From an uncultured Ferrovibrio sp. (GTDB lineage Bacteria; Pseudomonadota; Alphaproteobacteria; Ferrovibrionales; Ferrovibrionaceae): a stretch of 64,000 bases of DNA. Each line of letters starts with the position of its first letter. The stretch's first letter is position 1. Positions 53,725 to 61,770 of this stretch are shown piece by piece. A model generated the notes under the pieces. The model searched no databases and was not told the DNA's origin. It saw only the letters and a list, made by a program, of their open reading frames with translations. Made by a program: the position numbers and the translations under genes. The DNA lies in NCBI RefSeq assembly GCF_937960835.1, contig NZ_CALGPC010000013.1:1-64000 (forward strand), given 5' to 3'.

Positions 53725-54711
53725 ATGCGGAAGATGGTTTCGTCCTTCGCAAAGCGGCCCGTACAAACCGCAAAGGCCGCCTGCCCCGGCAGCCCGAAGT
53801 CGGCCCGGCGGCTGTTGCCTCTTCCAATATTGCCCCTGCTGGCGCTGCCCTTCCTGGCATTCACGATTTGCGACACCCGCGCCGAAACATCCGGCACGGA
53901 ATCCAGCAACGGCGCGCGTCAGCCCGTGCATAGCGCGGAAGTGACCTTCGGCGTCTATGCGCTGGGCTCCAAGGGCGTCGAGATGCGGCTGGCGACGAAG
54001 CGCGGCGAAAGTGCCGTGCAGGTCGATACGGCGATGAAAACCGCCGGCATGCTGGACTGGGTGATGAGCTTCACCATGACCGGCCAGGTGGTTGCCCGCA
54101 TCGACGGGGCGCAGCTGCGGCCGATGCTGTATGTCACCCAGAGCGACGGCAACTGGTCGAAGCGCGCCACCCGGATGACCTGGGAAAAGGACGGCCAGCC
54201 GATCATCGACATGCTGGAGCCGCCGAACGAAACCGACGACCGCGAGCCGGTGCCGGAATCCCTGCTGCAAGGCACCTCTGATCCGACCACGGCGATGATC
54301 GCCCGGGCGCTGCGCGGCGGCGCCGAGCCGCCCTGCACCGGCATGGATGCGATCTTCGACGGCCGGCGGCGCTACAACATGCATTTCACCCCCATCGGCC
54401 CCGACTGGGTGAAGCCGCATAACCGCAGCGCCTATAGCGGCCCGGCCTTCAAATGCCAGGTCAAGATCGAGCCGGTGGCCGGCTATACCCGTACGTATCT
54501 GGCGGAATGGAGCGAAAAAGACGAACAGCCGACCCTGATCTGGCTGGTCCAGCCAGACGGCATCGACGCCTGGATCCCGGTGCAGCTTGAAGGCGGCTTC
54601 CGGCTCGGCTCGGCGATGGGCTGGATTTCCGGCGCCAAGCTGAACGGTAAGGAATGGCTGGCGCCGCTGGGCCTGATCCGGGCTGAGATTCCGCGCGACC
54701 CTTCCCCGTAA
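53725..54711 (+). CDS. DUF3108 domain-containing envelope protein
   Basis: The 328-residue protein has a positively charged N-terminus and a signal/anchor helix (about 32-50: LLPLPILPLLALPFLAFTIC). A beta-rich DUF3108-type domain follows: EVTFGVYALGSKGVEMRLATKRGESAVQVDTAMKTAGMLDWV, then RYNMHFTPIG and a second half with YLAEWSEKDEQPTLIWLVQP. DUF3108 proteins are probably periplasmic; their function is not established. The ATG at 53725 follows TTAGGG. It stands alone before the ffh operon. Confidence 0.82.
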   Translation: MRKMVSSFAKRPVQTAKAACPGSPKSARRLLPLPILPLLALPFLAFTICDTRAETSGTESSNGARQPVHSAEVTFGVYALGSKGVEMRLATKRGESAVQVDTAMKTAGMLDWVMSFTMTGQVVARIDGAQLRPMLYVTQSDGNWSKRATRMTWEKDGQPIIDMLEPPNETDDREPVPESLLQGTSDPTTAMIARALRGGAEPPCTGMDAIFDGRRRYNMHFTPIGPDWVKPHNRSAYSGPAFKCQVKIEPVAGYTRTYLAEWSEKDEQPTLIWLVQPDGIDAWIPVQLEGGFRLGSAMGWISGAKLNGKEWLAPLGLIRAEIPRDPSP

Positions 54712-54806
54712 GCCTTTGATAAGTCTGTCTTTCTGGCATACGGCACGGTATGCAGGCCCCAGATATACTGCCTCAGGCGCCGCATAATCCGGACAAGCGG
54801 CCCTGG

Positions 54807-54826
54807 GTCCCGCGCTTTCGCGGGAC
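54807..54826. terminator. Hairpin between the DUF3108 gene and ffh
   Basis: GTCCCGCG-CTTT-CGCGGGAC is a perfect 8-bp stem without a T-run, about 95 bp after the DUF3108 stop. It may be an attenuator, a terminator or a REP-like element. The rest of the gap 54712-55003 shows only the ffh ribosome-binding site (AGAGGA, 54996-55001). Confidence 0.5.
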
Positions 54827-55003
54827 GGATGGGTGAGGATGCCTTGACTTCCCCCCACCAAACCGCTTTATTCCGCCCGCTTTCCGGTTTTGGGAGCTGT
54901 ATCCGGTCCGAGGATCGCCGTCCGTCCGCGAGTTTCGCGCACGGGCGCCGTTTCGTTTTGCGACTATATCAGCCTCACCAGCTGGAAACGGAGCAGAGGA
55001 ATC

Positions 55004-56377
55004 ATGTTTGAGTCGCTGAGCGGCAAACTGGGTGAGGTTTTCGAGCGGCTGCGCAAGCGCGGCGCACTGACTGAATCCGATGTTTCGGAAGCGCTGCGCG
55101 AAGTGCGCGTGGCGCTGCTGGAAGCCGATGTCGCGCTCCCCGTCGTCAAAAGCTTCATCGACGGCGTGAAGGCCAAGGCAGTTGGCCAGGAAGTTCTGCG
55201 CTCGGTCACGCCGGGCCAGATGGTCATCAAGATCGTCCACGATCATCTCGTCGAGATGCTGGGCGGCGCCGGCGAGGGCGAGGAAATCAGCCTTGCCGCC
55301 GTGCCGCCGGTGCCGGTGCTGATGGTCGGCCTGCAGGGGTCGGGCAAGACCACCTCGACCGCCAAGATCGCCCTGCGCCTGCAGAACAAGGAACGCAAGA
55401 AGGTGCTGATGGCGTCGCTCGACGTCTATCGCCCTGCCGCGCAGGAACAGCTCAGGATTCTCGGCGAGCAGACCGGCGTTGCAACGCTGCCCATCGTGCC
55501 GGGCCAGATGCCGGTCGACATTGCCAAGCGCGCACTGCAGGCCGCCAAGCTCGGCGGCTTTGACGTGCTGATGCTGGATACCGCCGGCCGTCTGCATATC
55601 GACGAGCCGCTGATGCTGGAAGTCGCAGCGGTGCGCGATGCCGTGCAGCCGCATGAGACGCTGCTGGTCGCCGATGCGCTGACCGGCCAGGATGCGGTCA
55701 ACGTCGCGAAGAGCTTCAACGAGCGCGTCGGCATCACCGGCATCGTTCTGACCCGCGTCGATGGCGATGGCCGCGGCGGCGCAGCATTGTCGATGCGCGC
55801 CGTCACCGGCAAGCCGATCAAGCTGATCGGCGTGGGCGAAAAGATGGATGCGCTGGAAAGCTTCCATCCCGAGCGCATCGCGCAGCGCATCCTCGGCATG
55901 GGCGACATCGTGTCGCTGGTCGAAAAAGCCGCCGAGACGATCGAAAAGGAAGAAGCCGAGCGCCTGGCCGCCCGCGTGCAGAAGGGCCAGTTCGATCTCG
56001 ACGACATGGCCTCCCAGCTCAAGCAGCTGCGCAAGATGGGCGGCATGTCGGGCGTGATGGGCATGCTGCCGGGCATCGGCAAGATCAAGCAGCAGCTGGC
56101 GCAGGCCAATATCGACGAAACCATCCTGAAGCGTCAGGAAGCCATCATCGGCTCGATGACCAAGGAAGAGCGCAAGAATCCGAAGCTGATTCACGCCTCG
56201 CGCAAGAAGCGCATCGCGGCCGGCTCGGGCACCTCGGTGCAGGACGTCAACAAGCTGCTCAAGCAGCACATGCAGATGGCCGACATGATGAAGCGCATGT
56301 CGAAGCTGGGGCAGAAAGGTTTCATGCGCAGCATGGGCGCGATGCTGCCGGGAATGCCCGGCATGCCCAAGCTGTAA
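55004..56377 (+). CDS. ffh: Signal recognition particle protein Ffh
   Basis: The 457-residue GTPase has the N helical bundle, G domain motifs GLQGSGKTTSTAKIA, DVYRPAAQEQL, LDTAGRL and TRVDGDGRGGA, and a methionine-rich M domain ending in MRSMGAMLPGMPGMPKL, which binds signal peptides and the SRP RNA encoded at 48.6 kb. The ATG at 55004 has AGAGGA upstream. It heads the ffh-rpsP-rimM-trmD-rplS operon. Confidence 0.97.
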   Translation: MFESLSGKLGEVFERLRKRGALTESDVSEALREVRVALLEADVALPVVKSFIDGVKAKAVGQEVLRSVTPGQMVIKIVHDHLVEMLGGAGEGEEISLAAVPPVPVLMVGLQGSGKTTSTAKIALRLQNKERKKVLMASLDVYRPAAQEQLRILGEQTGVATLPIVPGQMPVDIAKRALQAAKLGGFDVLMLDTAGRLHIDEPLMLEVAAVRDAVQPHETLLVADALTGQDAVNVAKSFNERVGITGIVLTRVDGDGRGGAALSMRAVTGKPIKLIGVGEKMDALESFHPERIAQRILGMGDIVSLVEKAAETIEKEEAERLAARVQKGQFDLDDMASQLKQLRKMGGMSGVMGMLPGIGKIKQQLAQANIDETILKRQEAIIGSMTKEERKNPKLIHASRKKRIAAGSGTSVQDVNKLLKQHMQMADMMKRMSKLGQKGFMRSMGAMLPGMPGMPKL

Positions 56378-56437
56378 GGGTGCAACAGTTCAGTTTCACA
56401 GTTTTTGAGTTTTCACGGTTTAACGAAAGGAAGTTCA

Positions 56438-56815
56438 ATGTCAGTCAAGATCCGCATGACCCGCGGCGGCGCCAAGAAGCGTCCGTATTACCGCATCGTG
56501 GTTGCCGATTCGCACAGCCCGCGCGACGGCCGCTTCATCGAGAAGGTCGGCTCCTACGACCCGATGCTGCCGAAGGACAAGCAGCGCGTGCAGCTTGATG
56601 TCGACCGCATCAAGTACTGGCTGGATTGCGGCGCGATTCCGTCGGACCGCTGCGCCCGCTTCTTCGCCGAGGCCGGCCTGATGAAGTGGCAGCACGGCAA
56701 CAACCCGATCAAGGGCAAGCCGAAGGCCAAGGCGCAGGAGCGTATGAAGGCTGCCGAGGAAGCCGCCAAGGCTGCGGCTGAGGCCGCCGCAACGCCGGCC
56801 GGCGACGCCGCCTGA
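56438..56815 (+). CDS. rpsP: 30S ribosomal protein S16
   Basis: The 125-residue protein starts SVKIRMTRGGAKKRPYYRIVVADSHSPRDGRFIE, the S16 signature, and has an alanine/lysine-rich C-terminal extension (about 88-125), common in alphaproteobacteria. GAAAGGAAG provides the ribosome-binding site. Second gene of the operon, 60 bp after ffh. Confidence 0.97.
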   Translation: MSVKIRMTRGGAKKRPYYRIVVADSHSPRDGRFIEKVGSYDPMLPKDKQRVQLDVDRIKYWLDCGAIPSDRCARFFAEAGLMKWQHGNNPIKGKPKAKAQERMKAAEEAAKAAAEAAATPAGDAA

Positions 56816-56823
56816 TCGAAAGC

Positions 56824-57378
56824 ATGACCCGCACGGTCATGCTGGGCGTCGTGATCGGCGCGCAAGGCATCCGCGGCGAGGTGAGGGTCAAGACCTTCAC
56901 CGCAGAGCCGGAAGCGATCGGGGATTACGGTCCCCTGCAGGATGCCAGCGGCCAGCGGCGCTTCAAGCTGACCGTGCGGCGGGTAAGCAAGGGTGACGTG
57001 GTGATTGCCAGCATCGAGGGCGTGACGGACCGCAACGCAGCCGAGGCGCTGAAAGGCACCGAGCTGCATGTCGAGCGCACCGCCCTGCCGCAGGCCGAAC
57101 CGGGCGAGTACTACCACGCCGATCTGATCGGGCTGCAGGCCATCACCGTTACCGGCCGCGTTCTGGGCCAGGTGGTCGCGGTGCATAATTTCGGCGCCGG
57201 CGACATGCTGGAGGTGCGAACCGAAGGCGGCCGCTCGGCCATGGTGCCGTTCACCGACGACGCGGTGCCGGAAGTGGACATCGCCGGCGGCAAGCTGCTG
57301 GTGGAACCGGCTTTCTGGCTCGGCGACGAGAGTAAAGGCGACGGGCGTAAAGAGGACGGCCGGAAGGTCGAAGGATGA
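56824..57378 (+). CDS. rimM: Ribosome maturation factor RimM
   Basis: The 184-residue protein has the RimM N-domain (LGVVIGAQGIRGEVRVKTFT) and a PRC-barrel domain (YYHADLIGLQAITVTGRVLGQVVAVHNFGAGDMLEVR). It assists 30S subunit maturation and binds S19. The last 15 residues are a charged Lys/Asp/Gly tail (KGDGRKEDGRK) with an imperfect 12-bp repeat. The stop overlaps trmD by 4 nt. Confidence 0.95.
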   Translation: MTRTVMLGVVIGAQGIRGEVRVKTFTAEPEAIGDYGPLQDASGQRRFKLTVRRVSKGDVVIASIEGVTDRNAAEALKGTELHVERTALPQAEPGEYYHADLIGLQAITVTGRVLGQVVAVHNFGAGDMLEVRTEGGRSAMVPFTDDAVPEVDIAGGKLLVEPAFWLGDESKGDGRKEDGRKVEG

Positions 57379-58112
57379 GCAACGCTCCGGTCCGGCCGTG
57401 GACTGCCCGGGTACTGACGTTATACCCGGCGATGTTTCCCGGCCCGCTGGGGCAGAGTTTGGCAGGCCGGGCGCTGGCCGAGGGTGTGTGGGCGCTGGGA
57501 GTGGTGGACATCCGCGACTTCGCGCGCGATAAACACCGCACCGTCGACGACACCCCCTTTGGGGGCGGGCCCGGCATGGTGATGCGGCCGGATGTACTGG
57601 CGGCGGCGATCGACTCCGTACGGGAGGACGAGGCAGCCAAGTCCCAGCCGCTGATATACTTTTCGCCGCGTGGCCGGCGCCTGGATCAGGCCCTGGTGCA
57701 CGAGGTCAAGGCGGCAGGCGGCGTGACGCTGATCTGCGGCCGGTTCGAAGGGGTGGACGAGCGGCTGTTGCAGGCGCGCCCCGTCGTCGAGGTCAGCCTC
57801 GGCGATTTCGTCCTCTCGGGCGGCGAGATCGCGGCCTACGCGTTGATCGACGCGGTGGTGCGGCTGCTGCCCGGGGTCATGGGTGCCGAAGAGTCCGGCA
57901 CCGAGGAGAGTTTCGCGGACGGCTTGCTGGAATATCCCCAGTATACCCGGCCGCAGATGTGGGAGGGCCGCAGCGTGCCGGACGTGCTGCTGTCGGGCCA
58001 CCACGAGAAGATCGCAGCCTGGCGGCGCGCGATGGCGGAACAGATCACCGCCGAACGCCGGCCGGACCTGTGGGAAGAATACCGGCGCCGCAAGGGCGGT
58101 GGCGGAACGTGA
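57375..58112 (+). CDS. trmD: tRNA (guanine-N1)-methyltransferase TrmD
   Basis: The 245-residue SPOUT enzyme methylates G37 of tRNAs with G at position 36, preventing frameshifting. Motifs: LTLYPAMFPGPLGQSLAGRAL, FGGGPGMVMRPDV, LICGRFEGVDERL and the trefoil-knot SLGDFVLSGGEIAA. ATGA overlap with rimM. Confidence 0.97.
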   Translation: MSNAPVRPWTARVLTLYPAMFPGPLGQSLAGRALAEGVWALGVVDIRDFARDKHRTVDDTPFGGGPGMVMRPDVLAAAIDSVREDEAAKSQPLIYFSPRGRRLDQALVHEVKAAGGVTLICGRFEGVDERLLQARPVVEVSLGDFVLSGGEIAAYALIDAVVRLLPGVMGAEESGTEESFADGLLEYPQYTRPQMWEGRSVPDVLLSGHHEKIAAWRRAMAEQITAERRPDLWEEYRRRKGGGGT

Positions 58113-58148
58113 AACGAGTTTTGACTTTTTGAAGAAAGGCGGTTGGCC

Positions 58149-58532
58149 ATGAATCTTTTGCAGCAGATCGAGAAGGAGCAGTCCGACGCTTTGGCGGCTG
58201 CGCGCGCCGTGCCGGATTTCGGTCCGGGTGACACGCTGAAGGTGAACGTCAAGGTCATCGAAGGCGGCCGCGAGCGCGTGCAGGCCTATGAAGGCGTGTG
58301 CATCGCCCGCTCCAACCGCGGCGTGAACTCCTCGTTCACCGTGCGCAAGATCTCCTACGGCGAGGGCGTGGAGCGCATCTTCCCGCTCTATTCGCCGCGC
58401 ATCGAATCGATCGTCGTGGTCCGCCGCGGCGACGTGCGCCGCGCCAAGCTCTACTACCTGCGCGGCCGTACCGGCAAGGCGGCCCGCATCACCGAGAAGC
58501 GCGACTACCAGGGCGCTGCCGACAAGGAGTAA
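58149..58532 (+). CDS. rplS: 50S ribosomal protein L19
   Basis: The 127-residue protein has the L19 pattern: FGPGDTLKVNVKVIEGGRERVQAYEGVCIA, SFTVRKISYGEGVERIFPLYSPRIE and RRAKLYYLRGRTGKAARI. ATG at 58149 is preferred to the TTG six bases earlier because AAGAAAGG lies at a fitting distance. Last gene of the operon, before a strong terminator. Confidence 0.97.
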   Translation: MNLLQQIEKEQSDALAAARAVPDFGPGDTLKVNVKVIEGGRERVQAYEGVCIARSNRGVNSSFTVRKISYGEGVERIFPLYSPRIESIVVVRRGDVRRAKLYYLRGRTGKAARITEKRDYQGAADKE

Positions 58533-58572
58533 CGGGATCGGGCACCTCGGCGCCCGGGACCGCTTGAATCAG

Positions 58573-58611
58573 AACCGCCTGCCGGTTTTCACCGGCAGGC
58601 GGTTCGTCGTT
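58573..58611 (+). terminator. Rho-independent terminator after rplS
   Basis: AACCGCCTGCCGGT-TTTC-ACCGGCAGGCGGTT is a perfect 14-bp stem (58573-58604), followed by CGTCGTTTT. It closes the ffh-rplS operon. Confidence 0.9.
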
Positions 58612-58658
58612 TTCACGATGGACAGACCAGCGCCTGTCCGGCGCGTCCCATCGTCCGG

Positions 58659-59321
58659 TCAGGCCCTGCTGGTCATCTGCATCAGCAGTTCCAGCTTGCG
58701 CTCCATGAGCTCGCGGCCCATTTCGTGCAGGTCCAGATCACTTTGCTGCAATTGCGGGAAGAGCTCGTTTTCCTCTTCCTTGACGTGATGCTTGACGTAT
58801 TCGCCAAGCACCTTGACCTTGGCGTCGTAGAGATCCTCGCTGGGCTTCATCTTTTCGATCTCGGCGATCAGCTGCTTGGCTGAGGCATGCTCGACGATGG
58901 CCTCGTCGACAAGGTCCTCCTCCACCGTATCGCTCTCGTCCTGAGCAGCGGGATAAAGCAGTTCCTCCTCGATCTTGGCATGCACCTTGAGCATCAGGCA
59001 GATCTTGGCCGCCATCGCCGCCTTCTCCGCATTGCTTTCCAGATGCTCGAACTGCTCGAACAGCGCCTCCACCTCGCGGTGATCCTGCTTCAGCAGCGCG
59101 ATCGCATCGGCCGGAACCGTCTTTTCCGACATCATCTGGCTCATCTCGCGGGCGACTTTGCGCATCGCCGGCGTGATCGTCAGGCGGCTGCGGCGGCCGG
59201 GGCGGGATGTGCTGCGCCGCGCGGTCGAGCGGCTGGACGTCTTGCGCCGCGCCGTCGTGGCCGTGCGTCCCTTGCGCGTGCTGGAACTTGATTTTCTTTT
59301 CGTCTGTGTACGCTTAGCCAT
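58659..59321 (-). CDS. Hemerythrin HHE-domain protein with a histone-like basic tail
   Basis: The first 46 of 220 residues are almost only Lys, Arg, Ser and Thr (MAKRTQTKRKSSSSTRKGR...), like H1-type or Dps-type DNA-binding tails. The rest (about 70-200) is an HHE cation-binding four-helix domain with di-iron ligands H81 (KQDHREVE), H114xxxE118 (HAKIEEE), H145 (VEHASAK) and H179xxxE183 (HVKEEE). HHE proteins bind O2 or NO or repair iron-sulfur centres. It lies 25 bp after the ferritin-like gene on the same strand; the pair shares a stress promoter. The DNA-binding role of the tail is inference. Confidence 0.88.
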   Translation of the reverse strand: MAKRTQTKRKSSSSTRKGRTATTARRKTSSRSTARRSTSRPGRRSRLTITPAMRKVAREMSQMMSEKTVPADAIALLKQDHREVEALFEQFEHLESNAEKAAMAAKICLMLKVHAKIEEELLYPAAQDESDTVEEDLVDEAIVEHASAKQLIAEIEKMKPSEDLYDAKVKVLGEYVKHHVKEEENELFPQLQQSDLDLHEMGRELMERKLELLMQMTSRA

Positions 59322-59346
59322 GCTGGTTCTCTCCTCCGTTTAATCC

Positions 59347-60603
59347 TTACGCCACGAGCCGGCTGGCGTAGCCGGTGGTGGCGTTCTTGCGCTCGCCGTC
59401 GCGCCGCAGGCCCGGCGTCGGATGCGGCCCCTCGGTCTCCAGGCGGTATTCGCCGCCGTCCGCGCGGGCCTGTTCGATCACCTGCTCGCTGGGCACGCCG
59501 CCTTCGTTGACCACCTGCTGGTAGGCGAAGTAGCGGTGATCGTCCGGCAGGTCGCTGATCGGCACGAATTTCTCTTCCTTCGACGTCAGGTCGATCTGAT
59601 CCTTCAGCACCTGGCGCACGTAGTCCTTGTTTTCCTGGAAGAGCAGCGGCTGCTCGAGGCTCTTTGGCAGCATCTCGGCGGGATCGCGCTTTTCGATCTG
59701 CTTCATCATCTCGCAGGCGAGCCGCAGATGCTCGATCTCCATGTTCAGATGCAGCTCATAGAGCGCCTTTACGCGCGGATCGGGCTCCTGCTCCATGAAG
59801 GACCAGTAGAGCCAGCATTCGTTGTATTCATGCATGACCAGATTGGTCAGCCAGGAGGCGGTCGGATCGAGGATCGACTCATAGTGACTGACATGCTGCT
59901 CTTCAATCTCGGCGATCTCGGCATAAAGGCCGCGCGCCAGCATTTCCTGCGGCCGGTTGCCGATGGTCATGTAGAAGTTCATCGTCTGCTGCTCGGCCGC
60001 CATCACGGTCAGCGCGTTCAGGATCGATTGCGGATCGGCGGCCAAAGCCGTCATCGGCCGGCGGATTTCGTCGCGGGGATCGCGATGCTCGAAGATGGTC
60101 GGGCGCCCCGGCATGATTTCGGTCAGTGCGCCGACGATCTTCTCAGCCTTCTTGTCGCTTTCGATCAGCCCCATGAGGTTGGCGTAGCGATAGAGGTGAT
60201 CGAAATCCTCCAGCAGGCCGAATTCGTAGACCTGCTTCAGATAGGCGTCCGGCTCATGCTGGGCGACCCAGGCGGTGAGGTCGACGGCGACCTGCTCGTA
60301 GCCGATGGTCACCTCCAGGGTCGATTCATTGCCCGGGATCAGCCAGTTGATCGCCTTCTGCTGCTGCGCCTCGGCGCGGCGCACCAGCGCGAGCTGCTGC
60401 TTCACCTTCGGGTCCGCGGTATGGCGCGCCATGGTATGCGAGAACATCACCGCTTCGACCTCGATGCCGTTCATCACGATGCCGCGGCAGCGGCTGTAGG
60501 GATGGACGGTTTCCTTGTCGTAGGGTTTGACGTTGAGCTCGGACCAGTTGCGAAATTGCCGTTCGATGGGGATGCCGCGCTCTTGCAGCGGATTGAATGC
60601 CAT
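59347..60603 (-). CDS. Large ferritin-like di-iron protein of unknown function
   Basis: The 418-residue protein is helical and has no signal or membrane segment. Residues about 195-300 show a complete ferritin-like di-iron pattern: E204, E234xxH237 (EIEEQH), E259/E262 (HEYNECW) and E289xxH292 (EIEHLRL). The N-terminal half (about 45-140) has a second, less complete set: E48/E50, E78, E103, D133xxH136. This suggests two four-helix units in tandem, with one catalytic and one degenerate. The last 60 residues are polar. It is not standard ferritin, Dps or rubrerythrin by length. GGAGGAG precedes the ATG. Upstream is an EcfG-type promoter; downstream is hemerythrin. Confidence 0.75.
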   Translation of the reverse strand: MAFNPLQERGIPIERQFRNWSELNVKPYDKETVHPYSRCRGIVMNGIEVEAVMFSHTMARHTADPKVKQQLALVRRAEAQQQKAINWLIPGNESTLEVTIGYEQVAVDLTAWVAQHEPDAYLKQVYEFGLLEDFDHLYRYANLMGLIESDKKAEKIVGALTEIMPGRPTIFEHRDPRDEIRRPMTALAADPQSILNALTVMAAEQQTMNFYMTIGNRPQEMLARGLYAEIAEIEEQHVSHYESILDPTASWLTNLVMHEYNECWLYWSFMEQEPDPRVKALYELHLNMEIEHLRLACEMMKQIEKRDPAEMLPKSLEQPLLFQENKDYVRQVLKDQIDLTSKEEKFVPISDLPDDHRYFAYQQVVNEGGVPSEQVIEQARADGGEYRLETEGPHPTPGLRRDGERKNATTGYASRLVA

Positions 60604-60686
60604 GGGGCTCCTCCAGTGGCGGTATGCGATGGACCTTGCCGTGCTGGCGGCGAGGATGCCGAGACCTGCCCGGCGGGTGTGTTCAC

Positions 60687-60711
60687 AACGACACCGTCCA
60701 TTGGTTGTTCC
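60687..60711 (-). promoter_or_regulatory. EcfG-type general stress promoter
   Basis: On the minus strand GGAAC (60707-60711), exactly 16 bp, then CGTT (60687-60690). This matches the consensus of the alphaproteobacterial general stress sigma factor EcfG (GGAAC-N16/17-CGTT) without mismatch. A second GGAAC directly precedes it (60712-60716). It lies about 85 bp before the ferritin-like gene. Confidence 0.75.
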
Positions 60712-60789
60712 GTTCCGGCCTGCGTATTTTTGAGCGAGTCAAGAACGCGAAGGCATCATGCGCCTTCATTCCGGATTGAATTCGTTGCG

Positions 60790-60833
60790 GACATAAATGC
60801 GCCAATGCGACACAGGTGCGACATAAACGCGCC
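60790..60833. promoter_or_regulatory. 14-bp direct repeats 30 bp apart upstream of a GST gene
   Basis: GACATAAATGCGCC (60790-60803) and GACATAAACGCGCC (60820-60833) differ at one base and are spaced by three helical turns, placing them on the same face of DNA. They lie in the 396-bp divergent gap 60604-60999. This could be a regulator-binding site or a decayed duplication; no gene is supported in the gap. Confidence 0.4.
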
Positions 60834-60999
60834 CGCATTCACCGCTTACATGACATTCTGCCGTCGTTTCAGCGGCCGCCGTCCGGGCGGTATTTCTGGT
60901 AAGTATCGGAGCGGATGGTGCCTTCTTGCAAAACAGCGGGGCGATGGCATATGCCTCGGTAGCGGCTGTTCTGCCGTTCTCAAGGAGGAAATGTTCTCA

Positions 61000-61650
61000 A
61001 TGCCCAAGATCGACTTCTATTTCTCTCCCGGCGCCTGCTCGCTGGCGACGCATATTGCGCTGGAAGAAGCCGGCGTTTCGTTTACCCCCAAGGTAACCTC
61101 CACCCGCAAGGGTCAGACCCGCTCGCCGGAATATCTGGCAGTGAACCCGAAGGGTAAGGTTCCGGCGCTGGCGATCGACGGCAAGGTGCTGACCGAAAAT
61201 GTCGCCATCCTGTCCTGGCTGGCGAAGACTTATCCCCAGGCCAGACTGCTGCCGGCCGGCGATCCGCTGAAGGAAGCCGAGGCGCTGTCCTTCCTTGCCT
61301 GGTGCGCCTCCGGCGTGCATCCGGTCCTGTCGCGCTTCTTCGGCCCGCAGCGTTTCTGCGATCTGCCCGACAGCGCCGACAACATCAAGAAGCTGGCCAC
61401 CGAGCAGAATGCCGCCAACTTTGCGCTGATCGAAAAGGCGCTGGAGGGCAAGGAATGGCTGTTCGGCGACTGGTCGGTTGCCGATGGCTATATCTTCGTC
61501 TTCTTCAACTGGGCCAAGAAGCTGGGTCTCGACGTTTCCGCCTATCCCAACTACGCCAAGCATTTCGAGCGCATGCAGCAGCGTCCGGCTGTGCAGCGCG
61601 CGCTGGCGCGCGAGCAGGCTGCGCAGGCCGAACTCGACAAGGCGGCGTAA
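61000..61650 (+). CDS. Glutathione S-transferase (beta-class GstA-like)
   Basis: The 216-residue protein has a thioredoxin-like N-domain (KIDFYFSPGACSLATHIALEEAG) with the Cys of SPGACS that is the bacterial beta-class GST active residue, GKVPALAIDG (cis-Pro) and TENVAIL. The helical C-domain includes WLFGDWSVADGYIFVF. The ATG at 61000 lies 11 nt after AAGGAGG; the ATG at 60991 is only 2 nt from it and less likely. It is divergent from the stress operon. Confidence 0.92.
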   Translation: MPKIDFYFSPGACSLATHIALEEAGVSFTPKVTSTRKGQTRSPEYLAVNPKGKVPALAIDGKVLTENVAILSWLAKTYPQARLLPAGDPLKEAEALSFLAWCASGVHPVLSRFFGPQRFCDLPDSADNIKKLATEQNAANFALIEKALEGKEWLFGDWSVADGYIFVFFNWAKKLGLDVSAYPNYAKHFERMQQRPAVQRALAREQAAQAELDKAA

Positions 61651-61691
61651 ATCCCGTCATCCAAATCTAGTCACTATAAGTGTAGCCGCGG

Positions 61692-61716
61692 CCATGGCGA
61701 ATGCCCTTCGCCATGG
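61692..61716 (+). terminator. Hairpin after the GST gene
   Basis: CCATGGCGAA-TGCCC-TTCGCCATGG is a perfect 10-bp stem, 41 bp after the GST stop, with no long T-run. It probably ends or attenuates transcription before doxX. Confidence 0.6.
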
Positions 61717-61770
61717 TCGTTATGCTATAAGGATCTGCCGTAAGAGGCGGAAACACAAAGGAAGACAGCG

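Noticed and set aside
59422..60990. Long plus-strand frame running into the GST gene
   Set aside because: Its first 520 codons are antisense to the ferritin-like gene; the GST-like sequence begins only after AAGGAGG at 60982-60988.
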